Assembly (NCBI RefSeq): GCF_002906155.1
Contig: NZ_MUJK01000004.1
Coordinates: 186,001 to 250,000 of the forward strand
Reading direction: 5' to 3'
Source of the DNA: Pseudomonas laurylsulfativorans
GTDB lineage: Bacteria; Pseudomonadota; Gammaproteobacteria; Pseudomonadales; Pseudomonadaceae
Length of the DNA stretch: 64,000 bases
A program made the translations under genes and the position numbers. Positions 38,901-47,406 of the stretch are shown here, one piece after another (position 1 is the first letter of the stretch; each line of letters starts with the position of its first letter). A model generated the notes under the pieces. That model made no database searches. It was given only the letters and a program-made list of their open reading frames with translations, and was not told where the DNA came from.

Positions 38901-40321
38901 GCAGTAGTGAGCGCCGCCACGTCAGCGGTTTCCATAGCCGCGATCTGAGCCGGGGTCAGCGCCGCGACCTGGGCGGTGGTCAGCGCCGCGACTTGAGCGG
39001 TGGTCAGGGCGACGACGCTGGCGGTGGTCAGCGCGGCGACATCGACGGCCTGCATGGCCGCTACTTGCGTGGTGGTCAGTGCAGCCACTTGGGCCGGTTT
39101 CAGCGCGGCCACCTGGGCGGTGGTCAAGGCCACGACCTGGGCGGTGGTCAGGGCCGCGGCCTGCGCGGTGGTCAGCGCGGCGACGCTGGCCACTGGCAAG
39201 GCAGCGATGTCAGCGGTTTCGATGGCCGCCACTTGCGCGGTGGTCAAAGCAGCCACTTGCGCGGTGGTCAGTGCCGCCACCTGGGCGGTGGTCAGAGCTA
39301 CCACCTGAGCGGTGGTCAAGGCGGCCACGTCGGCGGTTTCCATGGCACTGATCTGGGTCGGTTTCAGTGCCGCCACCTGTGCGGTGGTCAGTGCCGCGAC
39401 CTGAGCGGTGGTCAGGGCCACGACGCCGGCGGTGGTCAGCGCGGCGACATCGACGGCCTGCATGGCCGCCACTTGCGTGGTGGTCAACGCTGCCACCTGG
39501 GCCGGTTTCAGCGCGGCGACCTGGGCGGTGGTCAAGGCCACGACCTGAGCGGTGGTGAGGGCAGCGGTCTGCGCGGTGGTCAGGGCGGCGATGCTGGCCG
39601 CTGGCAAGGCAGCGATGTCAGCGGTTTCGATGGCCGCCACCTGGGCGGTGGTCAGGGCAGCGAGCTGGGTGGTTTTCAGCGCGGCGACCTGGGCAGTGGT
39701 CAGGGCCACCACCTGAGCCGTGGTCAAGGCGGCCACGTCGGCGGTTTCCATGACACTGATCTGGGTCGGTTTCAGTGCCGCCACTTGTGCAGTGGTCAGT
39801 GCTGCGACCTGGGCAGTGGTCAACGCTACCAGTTGGGCAGACGTCAGCGCGCCGACATCGGCAGTTTCCAAGGCCGCCACTTGTGTGGTGGTCAGCGCTG
39901 CGACTTGCGTGGTTTTCAGCGCGGCGACCTGGGCAGTGGTCAGGGCGACTACCTGTGCGGTGGTCAGTGCGGCGGTCTGGGCCGTGGTCAGGCTGGCGAG
40001 CGAGGCGACCGGCAGCACAGCGATATCCGTCGCTTCGAAGGCGGCGACTTGCGTTGTCGTCAGCGCGGCGATCTGCGTGGTTTTCAGTGCGGTGACCTGA
40101 GCGGTGGTCAGGGCTACGACCTGCGCGGTCGTCAGTGCCGGTACCTGCGCGGTCGAGAGCGTGGCAATGTTCGGCGTGGTGATGACCGCGATCTGCGCAG
40201 CGGTCATCTGGGCGATCTGAGCGGTGCTCAAGGCAGCAATATCCTGGGTCGCAAGCCCAGCAATGGTGGTTGTACTCAGGGCAGCGACTTGCGCTGGGGT
40301 CAACGAAGAAATAAAGCTCAT
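32972..40321 (-). CDS. Giant octapeptide-repeat protein with calcium-binding C-terminus
   Basis: About 2,449 residues from ATG 40321 (AGGA 7 nt upstream); an ATG at 40345 is an alternative. From the first residues to about 2,164 the protein is an unbroken array of about 270 octapeptides with consensus V-A-A-L-T-T-A-Q. Variants such as KPTQISAM, ETADVAAL and LPAASVAAL mark a higher-order 17-octad unit. The last 285 residues are different: repeated DxNxDGxxx loops (LDLNGDGV, LDLNGDGQVNDGSELFG, LDSNHDGAVNAGD, VDANNDGVSDKGE) that should bind calcium, and a non-cleaved tail ending VATDVQTWIH. There is no signal peptide. A type I secreted surface or extracellular protein is likely given the type I genes nearby. 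The fold and function of the repeat (adhesive, ice-binding-like or shielding) are unknown. Confidence 0.85.
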   Translation of the reverse strand: MSFISSLTPAQVAALSTTTIAGLATQDIAALSTAQIAQMTAAQIAVITTPNIATLSTAQVPALTTAQVVALTTAQVTALKTTQIAALTTTQVAAFEATDIAVLPVASLASLTTAQTAALTTAQVVALTTAQVAALKTTQVAALTTTQVAALETADVGALTSAQLVALTTAQVAALTTAQVAALKPTQISVMETADVAALTTAQVVALTTAQVAALKTTQLAALTTAQVAAIETADIAALPAASIAALTTAQTAALTTAQVVALTTAQVAALKPAQVAALTTTQVAAMQAVDVAALTTAGVVALTTAQVAALTTAQVAALKPTQISAMETADVAALTTAQVVALTTAQVAALTTAQVAALTTAQVAAIETADIAALPVASVAALTTAQAAALTTAQVVALTTAQVAALKPAQVAALTTTQVAAMQAVDVAALTTASVVALTTAQVAALTTAQVAALTPAQIAAMETADVAALTTAQVVALTTAQVAALTTAQVAALTTTQVAAIETADIAALTTAGVVALSTAQVAALTTAQVAALKPTQISALQTVDVAALTTAQVVALTTAQVAALTTAQVAALTTTQVAAMETADVGALTSAQLVALTTAQVAALTTAQVAALKPTQISALQTVDVAALTTAQVVALTTAQVAALTTAQVAALTTAQVAAIETADIAALPATSVAALTTAQTAALTTAQVVALTTAQVAALKVTQIAALTTTQVAAMETADVGALTSAQLVALTTAQVAALTTAQVAALKPTQISAMETADVAALTTAQVVALSTAQVAALTTAQVAALTTTQVAAIETADIAALPATSVAALTAAQTAALTTAQVVALTTAQVAALKPAQVAALTTTQVAAMETADVGALTSAQMVALTTAQVAALTTAQVAALKPTQISAMETADVAALTTAQVVALTTAQVAALTTAQVAALTTAQVAAIETADIAALPAASVAALTTAQTAALTTAQVVALTTAQVAALKPAQVAALTTTQVAAMQAVDVAALTTAGVVALTTAQVAALTTAQVAALTPAQIAAMETADLAALTTAQVVALTTAQVAALTTAQVAALTTTQVAAIETADIAALTTAGVVALTTAQVAALTTAQVAALKPTQISALQTVDVAALTTAQVVALTTAQVAALTTAQLAALTTAQVAAIETADIAALPVASVAALTTAQTAALTTAQVVALTTAQVAALKVTQIAALTTTQVAAMETADVGALTSTQLVALTTAQVAALTTAQVAALKPTQISAMETADVAALTTAQVVALSTAQVAALTTAQVAALTTTQVAAIETADIAALPAASVAALTTAQTAALTTAQVVALTTAQVAALKPAQVAALTTTQVAAMQAVDVAALTTAGVVALTTAQVAALTTAQIAALTPAQIAALETADVAALTTAQVVALTTAQVAALTTAQVAALTTTQVAAIETADIAALTTAGVVALTTAQVAALTTAQVAALKPTQISALQTVDVAALTTAQVVALTTAQVAALTTAQLAALTTAQVAAIETADIAALPATSVAALTTAQTAALTTAQVVALTTAQVAALKVTQIAALTTTQVAAMETADVGALTSAQLVALTTAQVAALTTAQVAALKPTQISAMETADVAALTTAQVVALSTAQVAALTTAQVAALTTTQVAAIETADIAALPATSVAALTTAQTAALTTAQVVALTTAQVAALKPAQVAALTTTQVAAMETADVGALTSAQLVALTTAQVAALTTAQVAALKPIQISAMETADVAALTTAQVVALTTAQVAALTTAQVAALTTAQVAAIETADIAALPVTSVAALTTAQAAALTTAQVVALTTAQVAALKPAQVAALTTTQVAAMQAVDVAALTTASVAALTTAQVAALTTAQVAELKPTQISAMETADVAALTTAQVVALTTAQVAALTTAQVAALTTTQVAAMETADVSALTSAQLVALTTAQVAALTTAQVTALKPTQISAMETADVAALTTAQVVALSTAQVAALTTAQAAALTTTQVAALETADIAALTVTNTASLTAAQTAALTTAQVVALTTAQVAALKVTQIAALTTTQVAAMETADIGALTSAQLVALTTAQVAALTTAQIAAFKPTQISALETADVAALTTAQIVAIETTDMAALTTAQVAALTTAQAAVLTTAQLSHLSMTQVDSFTTAQLQAMTATQIDALALSTPLVLDLNGDGVQTTHLSNGVKFDLNADGHKEATGWTAGGDGLLALDLNGDGQVNDGSELFGSSFRLPDGSLAKDGFEALVSLDSNHDGAVNAGDQLFAALQVWVDANNDGVSDKGEMHTLKELGITQFNLDVAKIAELNHGNLIGLDSSYETSDGQSHTIADVWFRTDANGNQSLDLTKLDSSTVDAHSLGAIDLSTDGGKASVLTVDAETVAKLGQAGQVDVGSGAAAPVQMIIDGDHNDTVNITGDGGQWQAAGTTTVDGTSYNVFNDGDVQLLVATDVQTWIH
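33831..40321 (-). repeat. 24-bp tandem repeat array (about 270 copies)
   Basis: Each copy encodes one octapeptide. A landmark (the LPxxS octad) recurs at 34314, 34962, 35370, 35778, 36426, 36834, 37482, 37890, 38298, 39186, 39594 and 40002. The spacings are 648, 408, 408, 648, 408, 648, 408, 408, 888, 408 and 408 bp. All are multiples of 24, and the longer ones exceed 408 by exactly 240 or 480. Confidence 0.95.
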
Positions 40322-40345
40322 GAACGCATCCTGTTTAGGGGTCAT

Positions 40346-40719
40346 TTACGGCGCTGCCAGCGTTGTCGCCGTAGCCTTGGGCGAAAATTTGGTAGCCCTC
40401 GTGTCATTAGCGACACATTCAGTCAAAACATTAAGAATTTTTTTGATGGCTTTTTGCCTTTTGTAAGTTTTTAGTTATAAAAAATCTTTGTGTTATAGGC
40501 TCAGACTGTAATGATTAGATGTCATATGGCCATCATTCATGGTTGACGCCATTCTTTGCGCGCTGACCAAACGGCACGCCGTTGTGCTGTCATGACCTTG
40601 ACCCTTGCCCAGCACTTCCCCTAGTGTGCGCGGGCGTCCGTTGGCAGGCATTGGCCAGCGGAACATGCCCCCATTTCCCCTTTTGCCATCCGGCAAGGGC
40701 CTTGATCGAGTAACTGATT
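40346..40719. promoter_or_regulatory. Divergent AT-rich region upstream of the giant gene and methyltransferase
   Basis: This 374-bp gap separates two divergent genes. The half next to the giant gene is AT-rich with A/T runs (40430-40500), a typical place for a promoter or nucleoid-protein silencing. I see no convincing -35/-10 pair, coding sequence or known RNA. Confidence 0.4.
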
Positions 40720-41322
40720 GTGAAAACCTTCCTCCATGTAGGTTGCGGTCCAAAGAGCAAGAACAGCACGACCAAGGGCTTCGCCTCGGAGCAGTGGCAG
40801 GAGCTGCGCTTCGATATCGATGAGAGTGTCAACCCGGACATTGTCGGCACCATGACCGACATGTCCCAGGTCAAGGACGCTTCAGTGGATGCGCTGTTCT
40901 CCAGCCACAACATCGAGCATCTCTATCCTCATGAAGTGCCGGTAGCCCTGGCGGAGTTCAAGCGCGTCCTCAAGCCTGGCGGCTTCGTGATCATCACTTG
41001 CCCGGACTTGCAATCGGTGTGCGCCCTGGTGGCCGAAGACAAGCTGACCGACGAGGCCTACCTTTCACCGGCGGGCCCGATCGCGCCTATCGACATCCTC
41101 TACGGCCATCGCCCGGCCATGGCCAACGGCAACGTGTTCATGGCGCACCGTTGCGGTTTCACCAAGAAGGTCCTGACCGGCTCCCTGCAAGCGGCCGGCT
41201 TCGACATGGTGCTGCCGATCCAGCGTGCCCATCCGGCCTATGACCTGTGGGCGGTAGCGGCACTTGCGCCGATCTCCGAGCAGGAAGTGGTGGCGATCGC
41301 CAACCAGCATTTTCCTTCTTGA
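40720..41322 (+). CDS. Class I SAM-dependent methyltransferase
   Basis: A 200-residue methyltransferase. HVGCGPKSK is motif I near the N-terminus, and EFKRVLKPGGFVIITCPDL is the methyltransf_11-type motif. Start is GTG 40720. Its substrate is not evident. Divergent placement from the giant secreted protein, near a GT41 enzyme, allows a role in modifying the protein or its sugar; similar methyltransferases occur in flagellin glycosylation islands. It could equally be unrelated. Confidence 0.85.
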   Translation: MKTFLHVGCGPKSKNSTTKGFASEQWQELRFDIDESVNPDIVGTMTDMSQVKDASVDALFSSHNIEHLYPHEVPVALAEFKRVLKPGGFVIITCPDLQSVCALVAEDKLTDEAYLSPAGPIAPIDILYGHRPAMANGNVFMAHRCGFTKKVLTGSLQAAGFDMVLPIQRAHPAYDLWAVAALAPISEQEVVAIANQHFPS

Positions 41323-41535
41323 TCCATGCTGAACCGCGGGTCCGACACGCAGGGCCCGCCTTCGCTAAGGCAGATATTGCGGGACGGGCCGCATCGGGAT
41401 GGCTTGCCTCATCACTGTGTTTCCCAATGAACTCATTGAGTTAGGTCATAACCAGGGTGAGCGTTTGCACAAAGACGCAAAGTGGAAAGCGCCGTGCAAT
41501 TGATGCCTTATGGAAAAATTCGAAATACGGCGGAC

Positions 41536-41648
41536 AAAAAAAGACCCGGCAAAAAGCCGGGTCAAAAACCGTGATTAGCCTGATGAGGAGATAGTCCAGG
41601 AGACCGACCTAAGGTCACCTGGTCCATCGACTGATCTCGCGACCAGTT
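41536..41648 (-). ncRNA. prrF: PrrF iron-responsive small RNA
   Basis: The minus strand carries the PrrF hallmarks: a 5' end AACTGGTCGCGAGATC, the conserved pairing region CTCCTCATCAGGCTAATCAC, and a GACCCGGC / GCCGGGTC terminator with seven T. PrrF RNAs are made under iron starvation and repress mRNAs of iron-containing proteins. The length (about 113 nt) agrees with P. aeruginosa PrrF1/PrrF2. Only one copy is seen here, whereas P. aeruginosa has two in tandem; other pseudomonads have two unlinked copies. The 210 bp on its 3' side, after the methyltransferase gene, contain nothing else recognisable. Confidence 0.9.
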
Positions 41649-41654
41649 ACTGCA

Positions 41655-41682
41655 ATAATAATCATTCTCGTTTGCAAGTCAA
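41655..41682 (-). promoter_or_regulatory. prrF promoter with Fur box
   Basis: On the minus strand -35 is TTGACT (41682-41677) and -10 is TATTAT (41660-41655), 16 nt apart. The spacer and -10 form a Fur-box-like sequence (AACGAGAATGATTATTATT), so Fur-Fe should block transcription when iron is sufficient. Confidence 0.8.
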
Positions 41683-41741
41683 ATATTTTTACCTGCTCGA
41701 TAGGAAAATTCTTTCCTGTCCTCTCGATTTGCCTACTCACC

Positions 41742-42083
41742 TCAACCGTTTTCATACTTCTCCAGCGATCGATCGACCATCGCTTTGGCCATGTCGATCA
41801 TGTGCACCGTCGAAAACGCCAGGTCGCGGTTTGCGCCGTGCAGGTGATTGGCTGACTCGTACGCGGTGGCAGCGGCACAGCGCAACAGGTCCAAAGCATG
41901 GACCAGCGCCTCTTCGCCGCTGATACTGCGGTTCACATCAAAAAAACGCGGCTCGGCCACCTCCTCCGAAACAGCAGGTTTCAAGTAGTAGTCCAGCGCG
42001 CGTTGTGCCGCCGCAGAGTCCAGGGAGGAGGTGAGGGTAGTTTCGATTTGGAAGTCCGGCAGGTCATTGGCAGGTGGGTTCAT
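41742..42083 (-). CDS. DUF6124-like protein
   Basis: A 113-residue protein resembling small Pseudomonas proteins of the DUF6124 type: an N-terminal Pro-rich stretch, LDSAAAQRALDYYLKP and a helical ALVHALDLLRCAAATAYESANHL segment. Function is unknown. ATG 42083 is used; it has a ribosome-binding-like GGAG at about 12 nt. It is divergent from the repressor gene and could be its target. Confidence 0.65.
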   Translation of the reverse strand: MNPPANDLPDFQIETTLTSSLDSAAAQRALDYYLKPAVSEEVAEPRFFDVNRSISGEEALVHALDLLRCAAATAYESANHLHGANRDLAFSTVHMIDMAKAMVDRSLEKYENG

Positions 42084-42129
42084 GGCGATGGCAAGCTCCG
42101 TGTTAGATTCAGATCCGTGAATCGATCTT

Positions 42130-42170
42130 AATACGAACTGTATTTGTGACGATAAATTAAATACTACAAT
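42130..42170. promoter_or_regulatory. Repressor promoter and candidate operator
   Basis: AATAC-N5-GTATT (42130-42144) is a perfect palindrome overlapping a -35 TTGTGA (42143-42148); -10 is TACAAT (42165-42170) at 16 nt. The placement would allow autorepression and control of the divergent DUF6124 gene. Confidence 0.5.
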
Positions 42171-42212
42171 ATGTGTTTTGATGGCCGGAGTCGCCCACGT
42201 ATCGTGCCGCAC

Positions 42213-42860
42213 ATGGATAAATGGATTGAATTGGTCAAGGCCAAGATGAGTGAACTCAAAATCACTCAAGAGATACTCGCCGAGCGCCTCGGGATGTCCC
42301 AGGGCGGCATTGGCCACTGGCTCAACAAACGTCGTGAACCCGGCATCGAAGACATGAACCGTGTGCTGCGGGCGCTGGGTCTTGAATTTCTCGAAGTGGC
42401 GCTGGTGATCCGGGAACCGCAGGCGTCAACGGATGATGAAATTCCCCTGGCACAGAAGTACAACCCGTACTTTCGCTACCCGATCAGTGACTGGCGCGAA
42501 CCTGCCGAAGTGCGCGACGGTGAGGTCGCGGTGTACGCAAAAGAGCTCTATGAGGTGTCCGATTACCACGCCCGGGGGCGGGCATTCTGGTTGAAAGTGG
42601 CGGGCGATGCGATGACCGCACCCAATGGCATCAGCATTGCGGAAGGCATGCTGATCCTGGTGGACCCGGAGGTGGAAGCGGTGCCCGGCAAACTGGTCAT
42701 TGCCCAGTGGCCGGACAGCGCCGAAGCGACTTTTCGCAAGTTGATCGAAGAGGGCGGGCAGCGTTATCTGGTCCCGCTCAATCCGACGTATCCGAAAGCC
42801 TTGTACGCCGACGAATGTCGAATCATCGGCGTAGTGGTTCAGGCAACAGCCAGGTTCTGA
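42213..42860 (+). CDS. XRE/S24-type repressor lacking the catalytic serine
   Basis: A 215-residue PrtR/CI-like regulator with an N-terminal XRE HTH (residues about 1-60, ILAERLGMSQGGIGHWL) and a C-terminal S24/LexA peptidase-like domain. In PrtR and LexA the self-cleaving Ser lies in a GDSM motif; here it is GDAM with Ala133 (GCG codon at 42609). The partner Lys176 in TFRKLI is kept. Such a protein should bind DNA but not cleave itself after RecA activation. ATG 42213 is used, as an upstream start would add an unlike N-terminus. There is no prophage or pyocin gene next to it. Confidence 0.88.
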   Translation: MDKWIELVKAKMSELKITQEILAERLGMSQGGIGHWLNKRREPGIEDMNRVLRALGLEFLEVALVIREPQASTDDEIPLAQKYNPYFRYPISDWREPAEVRDGEVAVYAKELYEVSDYHARGRAFWLKVAGDAMTAPNGISIAEGMLILVDPEVEAVPGKLVIAQWPDSAEATFRKLIEEGGQRYLVPLNPTYPKALYADECRIIGVVVQATARF

Positions 42861-42899
42861 TCAGATCGGTCCACGCAGTGCGTAGGACCGATCTTCATT

Positions 42900-44855
42900 T
42901 CACGCTTCTTCCAGTTCGACCAGCGCACTGCCTTCGCTGACCATCTCGCCTTCCTGGCAGTACAGCGCCTTGATCACGCCGGCATGGGGCGCGCGAATGC
43001 TGTGCTCCATCTTCATCGCTTCCAGTACCACCAATTGCGCCCCGGCTTCGACCGATTGCCCAGCCTCCACCAATACGCGGACGATGCTGCCGTTCATTGG
43101 TGCGGTGAGCCCGCCCTGATGACTGTGGCTGGCCTCGACGGCGCTGATTGGGTCGTAAGACTCGATGCGGCGCAATTCGCCATTCCACTGCAGGTATACA
43201 TATTCGCCACGGCGTATGGCCCTGTGCTGACGGCGCACGCCTTCGTGCTCGGTCAGCAGTTGCTCGCCCTTGAGGCGTGCGCTGTGGGCATGGATGTCGC
43301 CCAGCGTCAGCGCACGGTCCTGACCTTCACAACTTAGGTGCAGGGTAATTTCTCTCGGCAAGCCGGCACGCAGCCCGTTAGGGGCAGCCCACGGCGAACT
43401 CGGGTCATCGGCGCGGGTTGCATGGGGCTGGCTCTGGGCAAACGCCTGGGCGGCGGCTTGCCAGAAATCCTCACTGAGTTCCGCTGACGCCGGCAGCAAC
43501 TGTTCCTGATAGCGTGGAATGAAGCCGGTATCGAGTTCGGCAGCGGCGAACGCCGGATGACCGATAATGCGCCGCAAGAAATTGATGTTGGTCTTCAGCC
43601 CGCCGATGGCGAATTCGTCCAGCATGCTCAGCAGGCGCAAGCGTGCCTGTTCACGGTCCTCGCCCCAGGCAATCAGCTTGCCGAGCATCGGGTCGTAGAA
43701 TGGCGAAATCTCATCACCTTCTTCAACGCCGCTGTCCACTCGACGCCCCGGTCCTTGGGCGGATTCGCGATAGAGCTCCAGACGACCAGTCGCCGGCAGG
43801 AAATCATTGCCCGGGTCTTCGGCATACAACCGCACTTCGATCGCGTGCCCTACCAGCGGCACCTGATCCTGGGTCATCGGTAACGCTTCGCCGCGTGCCA
43901 CGCGAATCTGCCAGGCCACCAGGTCGAGGCCGGTGATGGCTTCGGTGACCGGGTGTTCCACTTGCAGGCGGGTGTTCATCTCCATGAAGAAGAACTCGCC
44001 CCGCGCATCCAGCAAAAACTCCACGGTGCCAGCACCGACATAGCCAATGGCCTGGGCCGAACGCACGGCGGCTTCACCCATGGCGCGCCGAAGTTCCGGG
44101 CTCAAGCCCGGCGCCGGGGCTTCTTCGACGACTTTTTGGTGTCGCCGTTGAATCGAGCAGTCGCGCTCATTGAGGTACAGGCAGTTGCCGTGTTGGTCGG
44201 CGAACACCTGGATTTCCACGTGACGTGGCTTGAGCAGGTATTTCTCCACCAGCATCCGCGAGTCGCCGAACGACGACTGCGCCTCACGCTGTGCCGAGGC
44301 CAGGGCTTCGGCCAGTTGGCTGACGTCCTCGACCACCTTCATGCCTTTGCCGCCACCACCGGCGGTGGCCTTGAGCAGTACTGGGTAGCCGATGCGTTCG
44401 CAGGCGGCGCGGAAGGTTTCCAGGTCCTGGGCTTCGCCGTGATAACCCGGTACCAACGGCACGCCGGCGGTTTCCATCAGGGCTTTGGCGGCGGACTTAC
44501 TGCCCATGGCATCAATGGCCGAGGCGGGCGGGCCAAGGAAAATCAGGCCGGCCGCTTCGATGGCGCGGGCGAACCCGGCGTTCTCCGACAGAAAGCCATA
44601 GCCGGGATGAATCGCCTGGGCACCGCTGGCCTTGGCAGCGGCGATCAGTTTGTCGATCTGCAGATAGCTGTCGGCGGCTTTACTGCCGCCCAGGTCAACG
44701 CGAATATCGGCTTCGCGGCTGTGCCGGGCGTCACGGTCGGTGGCGCTGTGAACGGCCACGGTAGTCAGGCCCAGCGCCTTGGCCGTACGCATGACCCGGC
44801 AAGCGATTTCGCCACGGTTGGCCACCAGCAGGGTGGTGAGGACAGGTGCGCTCAT
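42900..44855 (-). CDS. liuD: Methylcrotonoyl-CoA carboxylase biotin-carrying (alpha) subunit
   Basis: A 651-residue biotin carboxylase subunit with an N-terminal ATP-grasp domain (GGGGKGMKVV, ERDCSIQRRHQKVVEEAPAP) and a C-terminal biotinyl domain with EAMKMEH (Lys615). It carboxylates 3-methylcrotonyl-CoA together with LiuB in leucine breakdown. AAGGAG lies 8 nt before the ATG, and the ATG overlaps the liuC stop by 1 nt (TGATG). Confidence 0.95.
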   Translation of the reverse strand: MSAPVLTTLLVANRGEIACRVMRTAKALGLTTVAVHSATDRDARHSREADIRVDLGGSKAADSYLQIDKLIAAAKASGAQAIHPGYGFLSENAGFARAIEAAGLIFLGPPASAIDAMGSKSAAKALMETAGVPLVPGYHGEAQDLETFRAACERIGYPVLLKATAGGGGKGMKVVEDVSQLAEALASAQREAQSSFGDSRMLVEKYLLKPRHVEIQVFADQHGNCLYLNERDCSIQRRHQKVVEEAPAPGLSPELRRAMGEAAVRSAQAIGYVGAGTVEFLLDARGEFFFMEMNTRLQVEHPVTEAITGLDLVAWQIRVARGEALPMTQDQVPLVGHAIEVRLYAEDPGNDFLPATGRLELYRESAQGPGRRVDSGVEEGDEISPFYDPMLGKLIAWGEDREQARLRLLSMLDEFAIGGLKTNINFLRRIIGHPAFAAAELDTGFIPRYQEQLLPASAELSEDFWQAAAQAFAQSQPHATRADDPSSPWAAPNGLRAGLPREITLHLSCEGQDRALTLGDIHAHSARLKGEQLLTEHEGVRRQHRAIRRGEYVYLQWNGELRRIESYDPISAVEASHSHQGGLTAPMNGSIVRVLVEAGQSVEAGAQLVVLEAMKMEHSIRAPHAGVIKALYCQEGEMVSEGSALVELEEA

Positions 44856-45667
44856 CAACGGGGCTCCTTGGTGGTTTGTGCTTGCCAGCTTGGCGGACGT
44901 TTTTGCAGGAACGCACGCAAGCCTTCCTGGCCTTCGGAACTGACGCGGATGCGGGCGATGGCGTTTTCGGTGTAGCGGCGCAGTGCCGGGTTCAGCGAAC
45001 CATCGCCGACTTCGCGCAGCAGATCCTTGCTGGCGCGCATCGCGGCTGGACTGTTGAGCAACAGGTTGTCGATCCACTGCTCGACTTTCTGTTCCAGTTC
45101 CGCCGGCGGATAGCTCTCCGACAACAAACCGATTTCCCGTGCCCGTTGGCCACCGAAGCGCTCAGCGGTCAAGGCATAACGCCGGGTAGCGCGCTCGCCA
45201 ATGGCTTGCACCACGAACGGGCTGATCACCGCCGGCGCCAGGCCGATGCGTACTTCCGAAAGGCAGAATTGCGCGTCATCGGCACCAATGGCCATGTCGC
45301 AGCAACTGATCAGGCCTAGCGCACCGCCAAAGGCTGCGCCTTGCACTACAGCCAGGGTCGGGACTTTCAGCTTGGCCAGGTTGTACATCAACTCCGCGAG
45401 TTCCCGGGCGTCATCGAGGTTGGTGGCGTAATCGAGTTCGGCCGATTGCTGCATCCATGCCAGATCGGCACCGGCGCTGAAATGTTTGCCGCGACCGCGC
45501 ACGATCAGAAACCGCAGGCTGGCATCGCTCGCGACTTTGTCGAGGGCAAGGATCAGCTCGCGGATCATTTCGGCATTGAAGGCGTTGTTCTTTTCTTCAC
45601 GGCTGAGCCACAGCGTGGCAAAACCACGGGGGTCGGTCAGCAGTTCGAGGGTGTTGAAGTCGCTCAT
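44855..45667 (-). CDS. liuC: Methylglutaconyl-CoA hydratase
   Basis: A 270-residue crotonase-fold enzyme. VRGRGKHFSAGADLAWM and VQGAAFGGALGLISCCDMAI form the oxyanion-hole segments, and the active-site region near SEVRIGLAPAVISPFV is present. It hydrates 3-methylglutaconyl-CoA to HMG-CoA. It is translationally coupled to liuD and separated from liuB by a REP pair. Confidence 0.93.
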   Translation of the reverse strand: MSDFNTLELLTDPRGFATLWLSREEKNNAFNAEMIRELILALDKVASDASLRFLIVRGRGKHFSAGADLAWMQQSAELDYATNLDDARELAELMYNLAKLKVPTLAVVQGAAFGGALGLISCCDMAIGADDAQFCLSEVRIGLAPAVISPFVVQAIGERATRRYALTAERFGGQRAREIGLLSESYPPAELEQKVEQWIDNLLLNSPAAMRASKDLLREVGDGSLNPALRRYTENAIARIRVSSEGQEGLRAFLQKRPPSWQAQTTKEPR

Positions 45668-45688
45668 ATTCGTCCGTCTCCACGGTCC

Positions 45689-45767
45689 TTGTGGGAGCGG
45701 GCTTGCTCGCGAAACGATTTTACGATTGCTACGCAATCGAACGGGAGCAAGCTCCCTCGCCACACAA
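45689..45767. repeat. REP doublet between liuB and liuC
   Basis: TTGTGGGAGCGGGCTTGCTC and GAGCAAGCTCCCTCGCCACA form the outer halves; GATTGCTACGCAATC is an inner hairpin. The halves are of mixed type (A and B). Confidence 0.7.
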
Positions 45768-45785
45768 GCCCGCACCCACAGAAAA

Positions 45786-47393
<1,608 letters not shown>

Positions 47394-47406
47394 GGGCAGC
47401 TCCGTC

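Noticed and set aside
33831..40321. CRISPR array
   Set aside because: The 24-bp repeats are contiguous and coding in one frame, with no unique spacers.
33746..40474. A 2,242-codon open frame on the plus strand opposite the giant repeat gene
   Set aside because: It is a shadow of the 24-bp array: a repeat free of stops in one frame is free of stops along its whole length. Its Gly/His/Arg-rich product has no start signal or family features.
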